A stretch of DNA of 64,000 bases from Aureisphaera galaxeae (GTDB lineage: Bacteria > Bacteroidota > Bacteroidia > Flavobacteriales > Flavobacteriaceae). Below are positions 17,159 to 25,241 of this stretch, one piece after another. The first letter of the stretch is position 1; each line of letters opens with the position of its first letter. The notes beneath the pieces are model-generated. The model ran no database searches and was not told the origin of the DNA. It saw only the letters and a list, made by a program, of their open reading frames with translations. The stretch is from assembly GCF_028561275.1 (NCBI RefSeq), contig NZ_JAQQTF010000006.1, positions 1 through 64,000 of the forward strand, in the 5' to 3' direction. The position numbers and the translations under genes are program-made.

Positions 17159-17578
17159 TTAACTCTTACTTTCCGCTTCTAGGACTTTTCCTTTAATCTT
17201 AAGTACTTTCCTACCTTCCTGGGCGTTGGAAACTACCGTTATTGATTTTGAAAAAGGCCCCACCTTACTGGTTTTGTAATTCACGGTAATTTCGGAAGAT
17301 TCTCCCGGTAAAATGGGTTTGGTGGGTTTGGTTGCTACCGTACAACCACAACTGGTTTTAATATCGGCAATCACTACGGGTGCCTTTCCAACATTCTTAA
17401 ATGTGAAGGTTCGGTTTCCATCTGAGTTATGCGCTACTTCACCATATTCGATAACGTCTTGATCGAATGCCAATATACCTTTGTCTTCAACATTACTCTG
17501 TGCATTCATGAAGGAAAAACAACAAAGGAATAGGAAGGACATCCAAACTGAAACTAGGGACTTTGCTCTGTAATTCAT
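17159..17578 (-). CDS. DUF1573 domain-containing secreted protein
   Basis: A 139-residue exported protein. The open frame reaches back to 17698, but the ATG at 17578 gives a normal signal peptide (MNYRAKSLVSVWMSFLF, then NAQ) and is preferred. The mature part is one DUF1573 immunoglobulin-like domain with the hallmark TFTFKNVGKAPVVI and TSCGCTVAT motifs and a late VNYKTSKVGPFSKSITV strand. The family is very common in Bacteroidota envelopes but its function is not established. It is convergent with dnaN and shares the terminator between them. Confidence 0.9.
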   Translation of the reverse strand: MNYRAKSLVSVWMSFLFLCCFSFMNAQSNVEDKGILAFDQDVIEYGEVAHNSDGNRTFTFKNVGKAPVVIADIKTSCGCTVATKPTKPILPGESSEITVNYKTSKVGPFSKSITVVSNAQEGRKVLKIKGKVLEAESKS

Positions 17579-18143
17579 TGATACTTGTTTTTTGATTAAT
17601 ACCATACAAACATCTATTAATAACGGTGAAACCCCATAAATATGTTGGTGGAATAAGGGACTAGACCCCGATGGAATTCTCCTAGTCCTCATAAACAAAC
17701 AACTATTCCGATATTGATTTTCGGCAATTATATGTTAATTAAAACTAAGCCCCACATCACCCACCAACTTAATTCACTCGAAATAGCGAAGCCTTAAAAT
17801 AAAAATTTAACATTTAATTGGCCCATACACGGATTATTAACAATACCTTCGTTTTATAACTTGATAAGACAGCTTCGTTTGGTCTAGAACATTTTTTCTT
17901 TGCGTATCCTTGCTATCTTTTTCTAAAAACAGTACCGTATTAGATAACCACAATTATATTTAAGTATCTCCAAGGATAACCAAGTAAGCATTATCTTCTT
18001 TTAATAAGACCATCTTTTTTTAAATCAGTTTTTCTTTCTTCTTTATCGTTTCGAACTTAACATTCACATCGAATGATTCGTATCTAGTTACTTCTATATA
18101 AATAAACTATAAAAACATATTTAGTAACAATAATTTTAATAAC
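17579..18143. other. Long AT-rich spacer upstream of the cold-shock gene
   Basis: No gene was recognised in 565 bases. On the DUF1573 side there is a hairpin with arms GGACTAG (17658-17664) and CTAGTCC (17682-17688). On the other side the region is pyrimidine- and AT-rich up to the cold-shock ATG and shows no good TAnnTTTG box near it. A long structured leader, as in other cold-shock mRNAs, is plausible but not shown. Confidence 0.5.
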
Positions 18144-18338
18144 ATGAAAACAGGAACCGTAAAGTTTTTTAACAACACAAAAGGATTTGGATTTATCACA
18201 CCCGAAGACTCCAATGAAGATATCTTTGTACATCAGAGTGGCCTTATTGATGAGATTCGCGAAAATGACAAAGTTCAGTTCGAAACAGAACAAGGAAAGA
18301 AAGGTCTGAATGCCGTTCGAGTAACCGTGATAAGTTAA
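18144..18338 (+). CDS. Cold-shock domain protein
   Basis: A 64-residue single cold-shock domain. RNP1 is KGFGFITPED and RNP2 is DIFVHQSGL, with the usual opening MKTGTVKFFNNTKG. It binds single-stranded RNA and DNA and acts as an RNA chaperone. It is followed after a hairpin by rpsU on the same strand. Because the hairpin lacks a strong T run, the two may be partly co-transcribed, which would link a ribosomal protein to cold-shock control (inference). Confidence 0.95.
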   Translation: MKTGTVKFFNNTKGFGFITPEDSNEDIFVHQSGLIDEIRENDKVQFETEQGKKGLNAVRVTVIS

Positions 18339-18348
18339 TATCAAAGAA

Positions 18349-18378
18349 AAGCCCTTCCCATATTGTCATGAAGGGCTT
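18349..18378 (+). terminator. Hairpin between the cold-shock gene and rpsU
   Basis: AAGCCCTTC (18349-18357) pairs with GAAGGGCTT (18370-18378). The following sequence is only mildly T-rich, so it may be a leaky terminator or attenuator. Confidence 0.55.
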
Positions 18379-18405
18379 CAATTAATTTAAAATTAAATCT
18401 ACCCT

Positions 18406-18603
18406 ATGCTAAAAATAATATTGCGAGAAGGCGAGAGTATCGATAGAGCACTGAAACGATACAAAAGAAAACACAGGAACGTTAAACAAATGGAGCAAAT
18501 ACGGGAACGCAAAGAATACAAAAAGAAGTCCGTTCGCCTTAGAGAAGAAAAGAAAAAAGCAATATACAGAAATAGATATCTGGAAGAAAATACCAAAGAC
18601 TAG
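18406..18603 (+). CDS. rpsU: 30S ribosomal protein S21
   Basis: A 65-residue, highly basic protein. The N-terminus MLKIILREGESIDRALKRYK is the S21 signature, and the C-terminal half is a charged helix as in Bacteroidota S21. In this phylum S21 helps hold the anti-Shine-Dalgarno end of 16S rRNA in a blocked state, which fits the lack of clear Shine-Dalgarno sequences before the genes in this window. It is small and easily missed but well supported. It lies 67 bases downstream of the cold-shock gene. Confidence 0.93.
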   Translation: MLKIILREGESIDRALKRYKRKHRNVKQMEQIRERKEYKKKSVRLREEKKKAIYRNRYLEENTKD

Positions 18604-18713
18604 ATTCTTAGTTTAAGTGGGTGCAAACGATCCTTTTCTATTTGGCCCTATCTTCACAATAGGATAAGATAGGAGGTTTCGTGTTCCCGAATACCAAAGT
18701 ATATTTTGAAAGA

Positions 18714-18744
18714 CTGCTTTATAGGGCATAACCCCATAAAGCAG
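18714..18744. terminator. Hairpin between rpsU and the convergent barrel gene
   Basis: CTGCTTTAT (18714-18722) pairs with ATAAAGCAG (18736-18744), plus an inner GGG/CCC. No strong T run follows on either strand, so this is a tentative two-way terminator. Confidence 0.4.
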
Positions 18745-18752
18745 CCATTTCA

Positions 18753-19298
18753 CTACCACTTTCTACTATTCCATTGAAAAGCAATCCCAACTGTATAAAT
18801 AGTATTGGCCGAATTGATATTCGTACCCAAGTTCAGGGCAAGGGAAAAACGTGGTCCCGTATGGATTCGGAATTTTCCTAAGATCGGTAAGCCTATGGTA
18901 TAGTCATATTCCAATCCGGATCGGGTTGGATCTACATCGACCGACCCATATGCAAAGTAGCCACCACCAATATGACCTTCAAGATAGAGGGTTCGTGATA
19001 GTTTTAATTCCCTCCCGTAGAGAACATTCACTTGCTGTGTAACGTCCGGCGTTCCAAGAACAGAAAATTCTCCAGATGTTCCCGCCATAATTGAAAACAA
19101 ATGTTTCTTTTTTGTGAAGGTACCCATAGCGTCAAATGAAAGACCGCCAGTGTTTCCATCCATATAGATTCCCAACGGGAACGTAACCGAAAGGGAGTTA
19201 AAACGGAATCTGTCGTCTTCTTGCATGTGGGGATTGAATTCTTGCCCATATCCCGCGAAATACGAAAGTAAAAGGCACATAAAAATATACTTCTTCAT
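18753..19298 (-). CDS. Small predicted outer-membrane beta-barrel protein (paralogue 1)
   Basis: A 181-residue secreted protein with signal peptide MKKYIFMCLLLSYFAGYGQ. The mature part has alternating strands with aromatic ends and a closing IAFQWNSRKW, as in small outer-membrane barrels. It is clearly paralogous to the next gene: both contain FPLGIYMD/APLGFYSE, QVNVLYGRE/QVNVYYGRE, LEGHIGGGYF/LEGHAGTGYF, and RIHTGPRFSL. The genes are 51 bases apart in one orientation and form a two-gene operon. I do not recognise a specific family and assign no function. Confidence 0.7.
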   Translation of the reverse strand: MKKYIFMCLLLSYFAGYGQEFNPHMQEDDRFRFNSLSVTFPLGIYMDGNTGGLSFDAMGTFTKKKHLFSIMAGTSGEFSVLGTPDVTQQVNVLYGRELKLSRTLYLEGHIGGGYFAYGSVDVDPTRSGLEYDYTIGLPILGKFRIHTGPRFSLALNLGTNINSANTIYTVGIAFQWNSRKW

Positions 19299-19349
19299 AT
19301 TATGAATTTTAAAATAATGTTATTGATGAATTTTGATAGGAAGTTGAGA

Positions 19350-19982
19350 CTACCATTTACGGTTGTTCCATTGAATGAAAATCCCAAATGTTGTAATGGT
19401 TCGTATGGAATTGATATTTACCCCCATTTTAAAGCCAAGAGAAAATCGGGGTCCCGTATGTATACGTAGTTTTGCCATTAGTGGGAAGGCAATAGTCGAA
19501 CCTTTTACTTCTTCCCTAGGTAGTGAAAAAAAGCCTCCACTGGAACCAGGCGATTCGTATGAAAAGTATCCTGTACCGGCATGTCCTTCGAGAAAAGTAG
19601 TTCTCGAAAGAGGGAACTCACGGCCATAATAGACATTTACCTGTGTAAATGAGTTGTCGGGAGTGAAAATACCATAACTTCTACCATAACCACCAAGGAG
19701 CGTAAAAAGATGTTTGGTGTATTCAAAACTAGTATCCAGTTCGAACGAAAAGCCTGCATTGCCTTTTTCAGAATAAAACCCCAAGGGGGCCATAAAAGAA
19801 ATAGAACGAGTGGTAAACTTCGATTCTTTGGTTTCCGAATTCTGTTCCATTTCCTGTGCTTGGAGGTTGTCATTTCCAGAAAATGCTAAGAAACCAATGA
19901 TTATAGCCACCGTTCGCCATTTGGACTTTCGCTGCATTAAACGAATAGAATTCTCTTTTAAGGGAATTACAAATGCTCTCAT
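19350..19982 (-). CDS. Small predicted outer-membrane beta-barrel protein (paralogue 2)
   Basis: A 210-residue secreted barrel-like protein, upstream partner of paralogue 1. From about residue 60 it follows the same strand pattern, with QVNVYYGREFPLSRTTFLEG, RIHTGPRFSLGFK, and the terminal IFIQWNNRKW. The ATG at 19982 leaves a long n-region; an internal ATG at 19937 (MQRKSKWRTVAIIIG) gives a more usual signal peptide and may be the true start. It differs from paralogue 1 by a longer linker after the signal and a loop containing SSGGFF. Function is unknown. Confidence 0.7.
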   Translation of the reverse strand: MRAFVIPLKENSIRLMQRKSKWRTVAIIIGFLAFSGNDNLQAQEMEQNSETKESKFTTRSISFMAPLGFYSEKGNAGFSFELDTSFEYTKHLFTLLGGYGRSYGIFTPDNSFTQVNVYYGREFPLSRTTFLEGHAGTGYFSYESPGSSGGFFSLPREEVKGSTIAFPLMAKLRIHTGPRFSLGFKMGVNINSIRTITTFGIFIQWNNRKW

Positions 19983-20120
19983 AATTAAATAGATTTAACT
20001 GGGCTCATAGATAGCACCAGTTGTTTCAATATTCAATTATAGAGAGGGCTATAAAACTAAATGTGCAATATTATCCATATACCCTAAATCTGGATGTCCA
20101 GCGAAGATTTCGGACACCCC

Positions 20121-21257
20121 TTAATCGTCTATCGTTTCTAGATATTGAGAGGGAGTTTTTGAGGTTAGCTTCTTAAAAGCAGAGTAGAATGTTGACTTCG
20201 AATTAAAACCACATTCTAACCCAATGGCGACCATAGTGTAGTTTCTATAACTGGGGTCGGTAATCAATTTTTTTACTTGGGCCACCCGAAGGGAATTGAT
20301 ATAATCTGAAAAATTCTGTCCGCTGCACACGTTTATCACTTTAGATAGATGGCTGGTGCTTAACTTTAAATCGGAAGCCAAGTTGCTCAAGCTCAATTCA
20401 GCATCCAAATACTTTTTGTTTTCAATGACGAACGCGTTAATTTCATTGAAATCCGTTCTAAGCTTGTCCATATCGCCCTTATCGTTCAGTTTGGCAACCC
20501 CTACTCCTATAAACTTCTGGTTCTTGGTGATATGCCTTCTCAACTGGATTCGATCTTGAACCACATTATAACGATATAAGCCCTGATACCCGATCCAGTA
20601 TAACAGAATGGAAGAGCTTAACCTCAATATGTTATAGCCCCATTTAATATCGAAAACAAAGTCGGCTACTTTGGCAAAGATCCAAAAGAGTATCACTACC
20701 CCACCTATTTTAAAGAATAAGCGAAGCCAATTCAAATCATCATAACTCAACATTTGGTGATACACATCCCGCCTTTTGAAAACTAATTCGAAGGCCTTGT
20801 AGAAAATTGCCAAGCTAAGAGCGAGATTAAAAATATCTTCTGCAGCCGTGTATTTTTCGATATAGGAAATATCCTGTCCAGGCACGTAATAATAAACATA
20901 GGTAATGACCCCCAATCGAAGTATAAACTCGATTAAGAAGACCACAATCGAAAACTTTACAAAACCTATGATCTTTTTGTCCACTTCGAGAAAGTGAATG
21001 ATAAAGGCATAAAACATGGGCAAAATGAAAAAGTACCAAGGGACCAAAAGGTTTTCTATGTAAAATAGGTCCGATGTAAAACCCACATTAATTAACCAAG
21101 CCTGTAGATTGTTGAGTGATATAAAAAGGACAACCAAGTTCAGGTAGAGTACTACTATGCTAAATTTCTTCCTGAAAAAGAGCGTCACCGAATTAAATAC
21201 AAATGCTTGTACGACCCCTGCGATTAATATGAAATCAACAATCTTGGCAAATAACAT
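20121..21257 (-). CDS. Membrane-anchored AraC-family transcriptional regulator
   Basis: A 378-residue protein with seven or so hydrophobic segments in the first ~235 residues and a C-terminal AraC-type double helix-turn-helix (about 275-375). The second half carries VAIGLECGFNSKSTFYSAFKK and the usual TPSQYLE ending. This layout is common in Flavobacteriia. The membrane part is presumed to sense an envelope or small-molecule signal, but the ligand is unknown. It lies upstream of the two barrel genes in the same orientation, so it may regulate them (inference from position only). Confidence 0.88.
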   Translation of the reverse strand: MLFAKIVDFILIAGVVQAFVFNSVTLFFRKKFSIVVLYLNLVVLFISLNNLQAWLINVGFTSDLFYIENLLVPWYFFILPMFYAFIIHFLEVDKKIIGFVKFSIVVFLIEFILRLGVITYVYYYVPGQDISYIEKYTAAEDIFNLALSLAIFYKAFELVFKRRDVYHQMLSYDDLNWLRLFFKIGGVVILFWIFAKVADFVFDIKWGYNILRLSSSILLYWIGYQGLYRYNVVQDRIQLRRHITKNQKFIGVGVAKLNDKGDMDKLRTDFNEINAFVIENKKYLDAELSLSNLASDLKLSTSHLSKVINVCSGQNFSDYINSLRVAQVKKLITDPSYRNYTMVAIGLECGFNSKSTFYSAFKKLTSKTPSQYLETIDD

Positions 21258-21413
21258 AAATGTAGCGTTACTATTGTTTCATAAAATTAGAGATTAACAA
21301 TTTATGCAGGGATAAATTGACAGGGGATGTGTCCCGAATCCTATTTATCGGACACTTAAGACCTAATAAACATCTAATAAATAGTGCTTTATGGGATGTC
21401 AATTTCCTTTGAA

Positions 21414-22181
21414 TTATTCGTCAAATAGAGCCACAACCCTTGCCGGAGCAGCAGAAGCACCTACAATTTTTAAGGGAAAAACGGCTACTTTAAACCCACT
21501 GTAAGGAAGGGCTTCCAGATTTACCAACTGCTCCATATGGTAATATTCCTTGCGTTGACCGACCAAATGCGCCTCCCAAAAGAGCTCCGAATTACCGCTC
21601 TTTTTGGCCTCTTGTACCAAATGCTTCAAAGGTAAATCCCAACCCCAAGCATCGATTCCCATAACCTTTATCCCTTGGTCGATAAGCCATTCGGTAGCCG
21701 AAGCACTCATCCCTGTTCCTTTCATGGGAAACTCCTTAGTGCCGTTGTACTTGTCCCTTCCCGTTTTAATCAATACAATCATGCCGGGTACCAAGGAAAG
21801 CTGTTCTTTTTCCAAAAAACCCTTAATATCCTCTACCGTAATGGCTTCGAAGTCGGGTTTATGGGTCATATCGATGACAATACCATCTCCATACCCTAAT
21901 TCCAAGGGCATTTCATCAATGGTTTTCGAGGGTTTTCCATCACAGGTAGGCGAATAATGCCAGGGCGCATCGATATGGGTGGTAGAATGCACGCCCATCT
22001 TCTGAATGGTATCATCGGCCCATCCTACAAATCCTTTGGGGAACAGTTTTTTAGGAAGCCCTAAGAATAGACGGATGAGTAGATTGGCCTTTTTATGAGG
22101 TTTGCGTTTAATCTTTACCCGCATGAACCACGGGTCTTGTTTATTATAACGGATGGGTTTGGAAAGATCTACGATTTTCAT
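21414..22181 (-). CDS. Cyclase family metal-dependent hydrolase (kynurenine formamidase-like)
   Basis: A 255-residue protein of the putative cyclase family (PF04199). The metal-binding block is VHSTTHIDAPWHY, matching the H-x-G-T-H-x-D-x-P-x-H pattern with Gly replaced by Thr. VIDMTH and a late GIDAWGWDLP segment also fit. Members include kynurenine formamidase and isatin hydrolase, all zinc or manganese amidohydrolases. No tryptophan-degradation genes are near, so the substrate is open. It stands 46 bases upstream of the hydrolase operon's last gene but reads in the same direction. Confidence 0.88.
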   Translation of the reverse strand: MKIVDLSKPIRYNKQDPWFMRVKIKRKPHKKANLLIRLFLGLPKKLFPKGFVGWADDTIQKMGVHSTTHIDAPWHYSPTCDGKPSKTIDEMPLELGYGDGIVIDMTHKPDFEAITVEDIKGFLEKEQLSLVPGMIVLIKTGRDKYNGTKEFPMKGTGMSASATEWLIDQGIKVMGIDAWGWDLPLKHLVQEAKKSGNSELFWEAHLVGQRKEYYHMEQLVNLEALPYSGFKVAVFPLKIVGASAAPARVVALFDE

Positions 22182-22227
22182 GGAAGGTTTGTTTAGACCT
22201 TGAAGGTACTAAATTTACCCTATGCAC

Positions 22228-23157
22228 TTAAAAAGTTATTTCGTCGGAAATAGGTTTGGTCTGTGCTTCAATAAAATCGAATATCAGGCGCATATAGGCC
22301 TCTCCTCCTATTTGTCCCACATTTAGATGCCCGGCACCTTCTACCAACTCAAAGTGTTTGTTTTGTGAAGCTAAATTGTCATACAAGGCTTTTCCGTAGG
22401 TATAAGAAATGCGCTCGTCCGCATCACCATGAGCAATAAATACGGGCTGTTCTATATTTTTCACAGAAGAAATAGGACTCACTTCCATTGGGTCGAAGCT
22501 GCCAACTTCGCCGGCTTTCTCTAGGGCATAATTGGAAAGTGATTTAACACCAAAACCTTTCAGAAACCGCTTTTTGTAGTCATGCACGATGATATGTAAT
22601 TCGGTAAAGGTGCTTTCAATAATACCAAAATCGATGCGCTCATCGTATTCCAAGGCTTGCAAGGAAATAGCGCCTCCCAAAGAATTTCCCCAAATACCAA
22701 TGGGTGTGTTGGGGTGCTTTTCTTTAATAACATCTACGATTTTTGCAATATCCTGCTTCTCATAGAATCCATAGGTACAGAATTCACCCCCGCTCTTACC
22801 ATGCGCCCGCAAATCGAAAACCACACTGCTGTAACCACGTAGCGCAAAAGAAGCCGCTAAGGGAATAAAGCTCTCTTTACAACTCCCTATACCATGCACA
22901 AAGATCATAACTCCCTTGGGATCTTGTTCCGAAGCATATATCCAATGTGCTTTAAGATCGATACTATCTGCCACCCTTATGGTAAGGGGGTCGCTTTGCA
23001 CGCTGTAATCTGAAGGTGTAATATCCGAACTAACCCTGCCAGGTTGTAAAATAGCATAGGGAGCTATATGGGTAAATCCAATATAGCCCCCTATGGTGGT
23101 AATGAGTAGCAAGCCCAAAAGGACTCTGATGACAATTTTTCTTTTTCGTTTTCTCAA
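22228..23157 (-). CDS. Membrane-anchored alpha/beta hydrolase
   Basis: A 309-residue hydrolase with an N-terminal basic stretch (RKRKRK) and one transmembrane helix (about 10-30), so the catalytic domain should face the periplasm. The nucleophile elbow is GIWGNSLGGA, the oxyanion region is MIFVHGIGSCKES, the acid loop is FIAHGDADERI, and the histidine is in GAGHLN. This set supports an intact Ser-Asp-His triad. The substrate is unknown. The start is TTG at 23157, directly after the stop of a 25-residue peptide gene, within an apparent three-gene operon with DUF4870. Confidence 0.87.
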   Translation of the reverse strand: MRKRKRKIVIRVLLGLLLITTIGGYIGFTHIAPYAILQPGRVSSDITPSDYSVQSDPLTIRVADSIDLKAHWIYASEQDPKGVMIFVHGIGSCKESFIPLAASFALRGYSSVVFDLRAHGKSGGEFCTYGFYEKQDIAKIVDVIKEKHPNTPIGIWGNSLGGAISLQALEYDERIDFGIIESTFTELHIIVHDYKKRFLKGFGVKSLSNYALEKAGEVGSFDPMEVSPISSVKNIEQPVFIAHGDADERISYTYGKALYDNLASQNKHFELVEGAGHLNVGQIGGEAYMRLIFDFIEAQTKPISDEITF

Positions 23158-23158
23158 A

Positions 23159-23236
23159 CTACTTATTACGCTTTCTCAGTAAAAAAGGGCAGAAAAGTAT
23201 TACTGCCACTGCAATTATTAAAATTGTGGTCCACAT
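23159..23236 (-). CDS. 25-residue single-span membrane peptide
   Basis: A short open frame, ATG at 23236 to TAG at 23159, sits exactly between two genes of the same strand. It begins two bases after the DUF4870 stop and ends one base before the hydrolase start. The peptide opens MWTTILIIAVAVILFCPF and ends in the basic tail LLRKRNK, so it looks like one inner-membrane helix with a positive-inside C-terminus. Such tight packing is hard to explain as chance spacer. No family is recognised. It may be a membrane-protein modulator, or it may only aid translational coupling. Confidence 0.55.
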   Translation of the reverse strand: MWTTILIIAVAVILFCPFLLRKRNK

Positions 23237-23238
23237 GG

Positions 23239-23601
23239 TTACGATATGAATCGAATGGTCGAAAAGTAACTCGGAGCCTCTCCATTATTGGCTTTTACCG
23301 CATTAATGATGGGTAATACAAAGCCTATAATACAAGCGTAAATAATTCCCAAAATGCCAAGTCCGAAAAGAAAGATGCCCGGAATGGACAAGATGGTGAT
23401 AAGGATTAATGTAAGCTGAAAGTTTACAATGGCCTTTCCGTGTTCGTCCATTCCCATGACTTTATCCCTTTGGGTAAGCCATAGAATAAGCGGCACGACA
23501 AGTCCCCCAAATCCTGTTAAATAGTACAAGAGTTGGGATAAGTGCGTTACCATGAGCAATGAATTGTCTTGGCGTTTGGCTGATGAAGGTATGATTTCCA
23601 T
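23239..23601 (-). CDS. DUF4870 domain-containing membrane protein
   Basis: A 120-residue integral membrane protein with three or four hydrophobic helices. It shows the family pattern: an N-terminal HLSQLLYYLTGFGGLVVPL helix, a central WLTQRDKVMGMDEHGKAIVNFQ loop, and a last helix ending IINAVKANNGE. DUF4870 proteins are widespread and related in pattern to Tic20-like proteins, but their role is not known. It is the first gene of a compact unit with the 25-residue peptide and the alpha/beta hydrolase. Confidence 0.88.
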   Translation of the reverse strand: MEIIPSSAKRQDNSLLMVTHLSQLLYYLTGFGGLVVPLILWLTQRDKVMGMDEHGKAIVNFQLTLILITILSIPGIFLFGLGILGIIYACIIGFVLPIINAVKANNGEAPSYFSTIRFIS

Positions 23602-23681
23602 TTTCTGATTGATTGTTTAATAACTCAATGTATAGGTAGGTATTTCGTAGAAAATGTTACAACCTTAGAGTCGTTGTCGGT

Positions 23682-23795
23682 TCGAGCGCAGTCGAGAACT
23701 CACGTAATCAGGCCGAGCAAAAAGACCTCTCGACTGCGCTCGAGGTGACAAATGACTGCCTGCTCGAACTGACAGGGGGAGGCTCGAACTGACTT
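23682..23795. repeat. Flavobacterial intergenic palindromic repeat
   Basis: TCGAGCGCAGTCGAGA (23682-23697) is the exact reverse complement of TCTCGACTGCGCTCGA (23728-23743), separated by 30 bases. Short CGAACTGAC copies follow at about 23765 and 23784. GC content is far above the AT-rich surroundings. Similar CTCGACTGCGCTCGAGGTGACA units occur in intergenic sites of many flavobacterial genomes (recollection, not searched). It lies between the divergent DUF4870 operon and mnmE. Confidence 0.75.
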
Positions 23796-23814
23796 TACAT
23801 AGCAACAGAATTCG

Positions 23815-23822
23815 TATTTTTG
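23815..23822 (+). promoter_or_regulatory. -7 promoter box of mnmE, close enough for a leaderless mRNA
   Basis: TATTTTTG matches TAnnTTTG and ends only six bases before the ATG at 23829. The transcript would start at or next to the start codon. Confidence 0.5.
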
Positions 23823-23828
23823 CGGCCA

Positions 23829-25241
23829 ATGACACATGATCAAACCATAGTTGCCCTAGCTACGCCTGCCGGTGCTGGAGCCATTGCCGTAATCCGACTT
23901 TCGGGTAATAAGGCTATCGATATCGCATCAGAAATCTTTACCTCTGTTTCTGGAAAGGTTTTGCGCGAACAGAAAACGCATACCGTTCATTTGGGCCATG
24001 TTAGGGACGAGGATCGCGTTATCGATGAAGTATTGGCAACTATCTTCAAAAATCCGAACAGCTATACAGGGGAAGATGTGGTGGAGTTCTCATGTCATGG
24101 GAGTAATTACATTCAGCAGGAAATCATACAGCTCTGTTTACGTCGTGGTGCGCGTATGGCACAGGCGGGAGAGTTTACTTTACGGGCTTTCTTAAATGGA
24201 AAGATGGATTTGAGTCAGGCGGAAGCTGTGGCCGATCTTATTGCCAGCGATAGTGCTGCTTCCCATCAGTTGGCCATTCAACAAATGCGCGGCGGGTTTT
24301 CTTCTGAAATAAAAAAGCTACGTGAGGAACTATTGAATTTCGCCTCCCTCATTGAATTGGAGCTCGACTTTGCCGAAGAAGATGTGGAGTTTGCCAATAG
24401 GGATGAATTTCAAAAGCTTATTACCCGAATTACGCATGTATTGAAAGGTCTTATCGATTCCTTTGCTACCGGGAATGTGCTTAAGAATGGTATCCCCGTT
24501 GCCATTGTGGGTGAACCCAATGTTGGGAAATCGACTCTTTTGAATGCCTTATTGAATGAGGAGCGTGCCATTGTTAGTGACATTGCAGGAACTACCCGGG
24601 ATACGATTGAAGATGAAATCGTGATTGGTGGGGTTGGTTTCCGATTTATTGATACTGCTGGAATTCGAAATACAGACGACGTGATCGAAGGATTGGGAAT
24701 AAAGAAGACCTTCGAGAAAATGGAACAAGCACAGGTGGTGGTTTTCTTAGCGGACAGTACCCAGTTAACAGTTGCCAGTGAGGCTATCGATACTTTTAAA
24801 GTTGAAATTGAAAAGGTAAAAAACAAATATCCTCAAAAACCTTTGGTGATCATTGCCAACAAGGCAGATCAACTTTCGGAAAACATTAAAAAAGAATTAA
24901 ATGTGTCCCTAAGTTCCGTAGAAGGATCGCAGACATTGCTCCTTTCGGCCAAAACGGGCCAAGGTGTGGAAGAACTCAAAACACAATTGCTGGATTTTGT
25001 GAATACAGGTGCTTTGCGCAATAACGAAACCATCGTGACCAATACCAGGCACTACGATGCCCTGCTAAAAGCTCTGGAAGAGATTTTGAAAGTACAGGAA
25101 GGCCTGGATTCTGGCCTTAGTGGCGATTTATTGGCTATAGACATACGACAGGCACTATACTACTTTGGCGAAATTACAGGCGAAATCTCGAACGATGAAC
25201 TCCTCGGGAATATCTTCGCGAATTTCTGTATTGGGAAATGA
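23829..25241 (+). CDS. mnmE: tRNA modification GTPase MnmE (TrmE)
   Basis: A 470-residue GTPase that with MnmG installs carboxymethylaminomethyl groups on wobble uridine 34 of certain tRNAs. The N-terminal tetrahydrofolate-binding domain opens TIVALATPAGAGAIAVIRLSG. The inserted G domain has GEPNVGKST (G1), DIAGTTRDT (G2/G3 region), DTAG, and NKAD (G4). The C-terminus FCIGK holds the catalytic cysteine. The ATG at 23829 is preferred over an in-frame TTG nine bases upstream that lies in the promoter box. Its stop overlaps the next gene by 4 bases. Confidence 0.98.
   Translation: MTHDQTIVALATPAGAGAIAVIRLSGNKAIDIASEIFTSVSGKVLREQKTHTVHLGHVRDEDRVIDEVLATIFKNPNSYTGEDVVEFSCHGSNYIQQEIIQLCLRRGARMAQAGEFTLRAFLNGKMDLSQAEAVADLIASDSAASHQLAIQQMRGGFSSEIKKLREELLNFASLIELELDFAEEDVEFANRDEFQKLITRITHVLKGLIDSFATGNVLKNGIPVAIVGEPNVGKSTLLNALLNEERAIVSDIAGTTRDTIEDEIVIGGVGFRFIDTAGIRNTDDVIEGLGIKKTFEKMEQAQVVVFLADSTQLTVASEAIDTFKVEIEKVKNKYPQKPLVIIANKADQLSENIKKELNVSLSSVEGSQTLLLSAKTGQGVEELKTQLLDFVNTGALRNNETIVTNTRHYDALLKALEEILKVQEGLDSGLSGDLLAIDIRQALYYFGEITGEISNDELLGNIFANFCIGK

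Noticed and set aside
17579-17698. Forty extra residues at the start of the DUF1573 protein
   Set aside because: They would place an uncharacteristic Arg/Ser/Pro-rich stretch before a normal signal peptide; the ATG at 17578 fits the family better.
18647-18673. Hairpin CCTATCTT/AAGATAGG after rpsU as a terminator
   Set aside because: The loop is 11 bases, no T run follows, and a stronger hairpin lies 40 bases further on.
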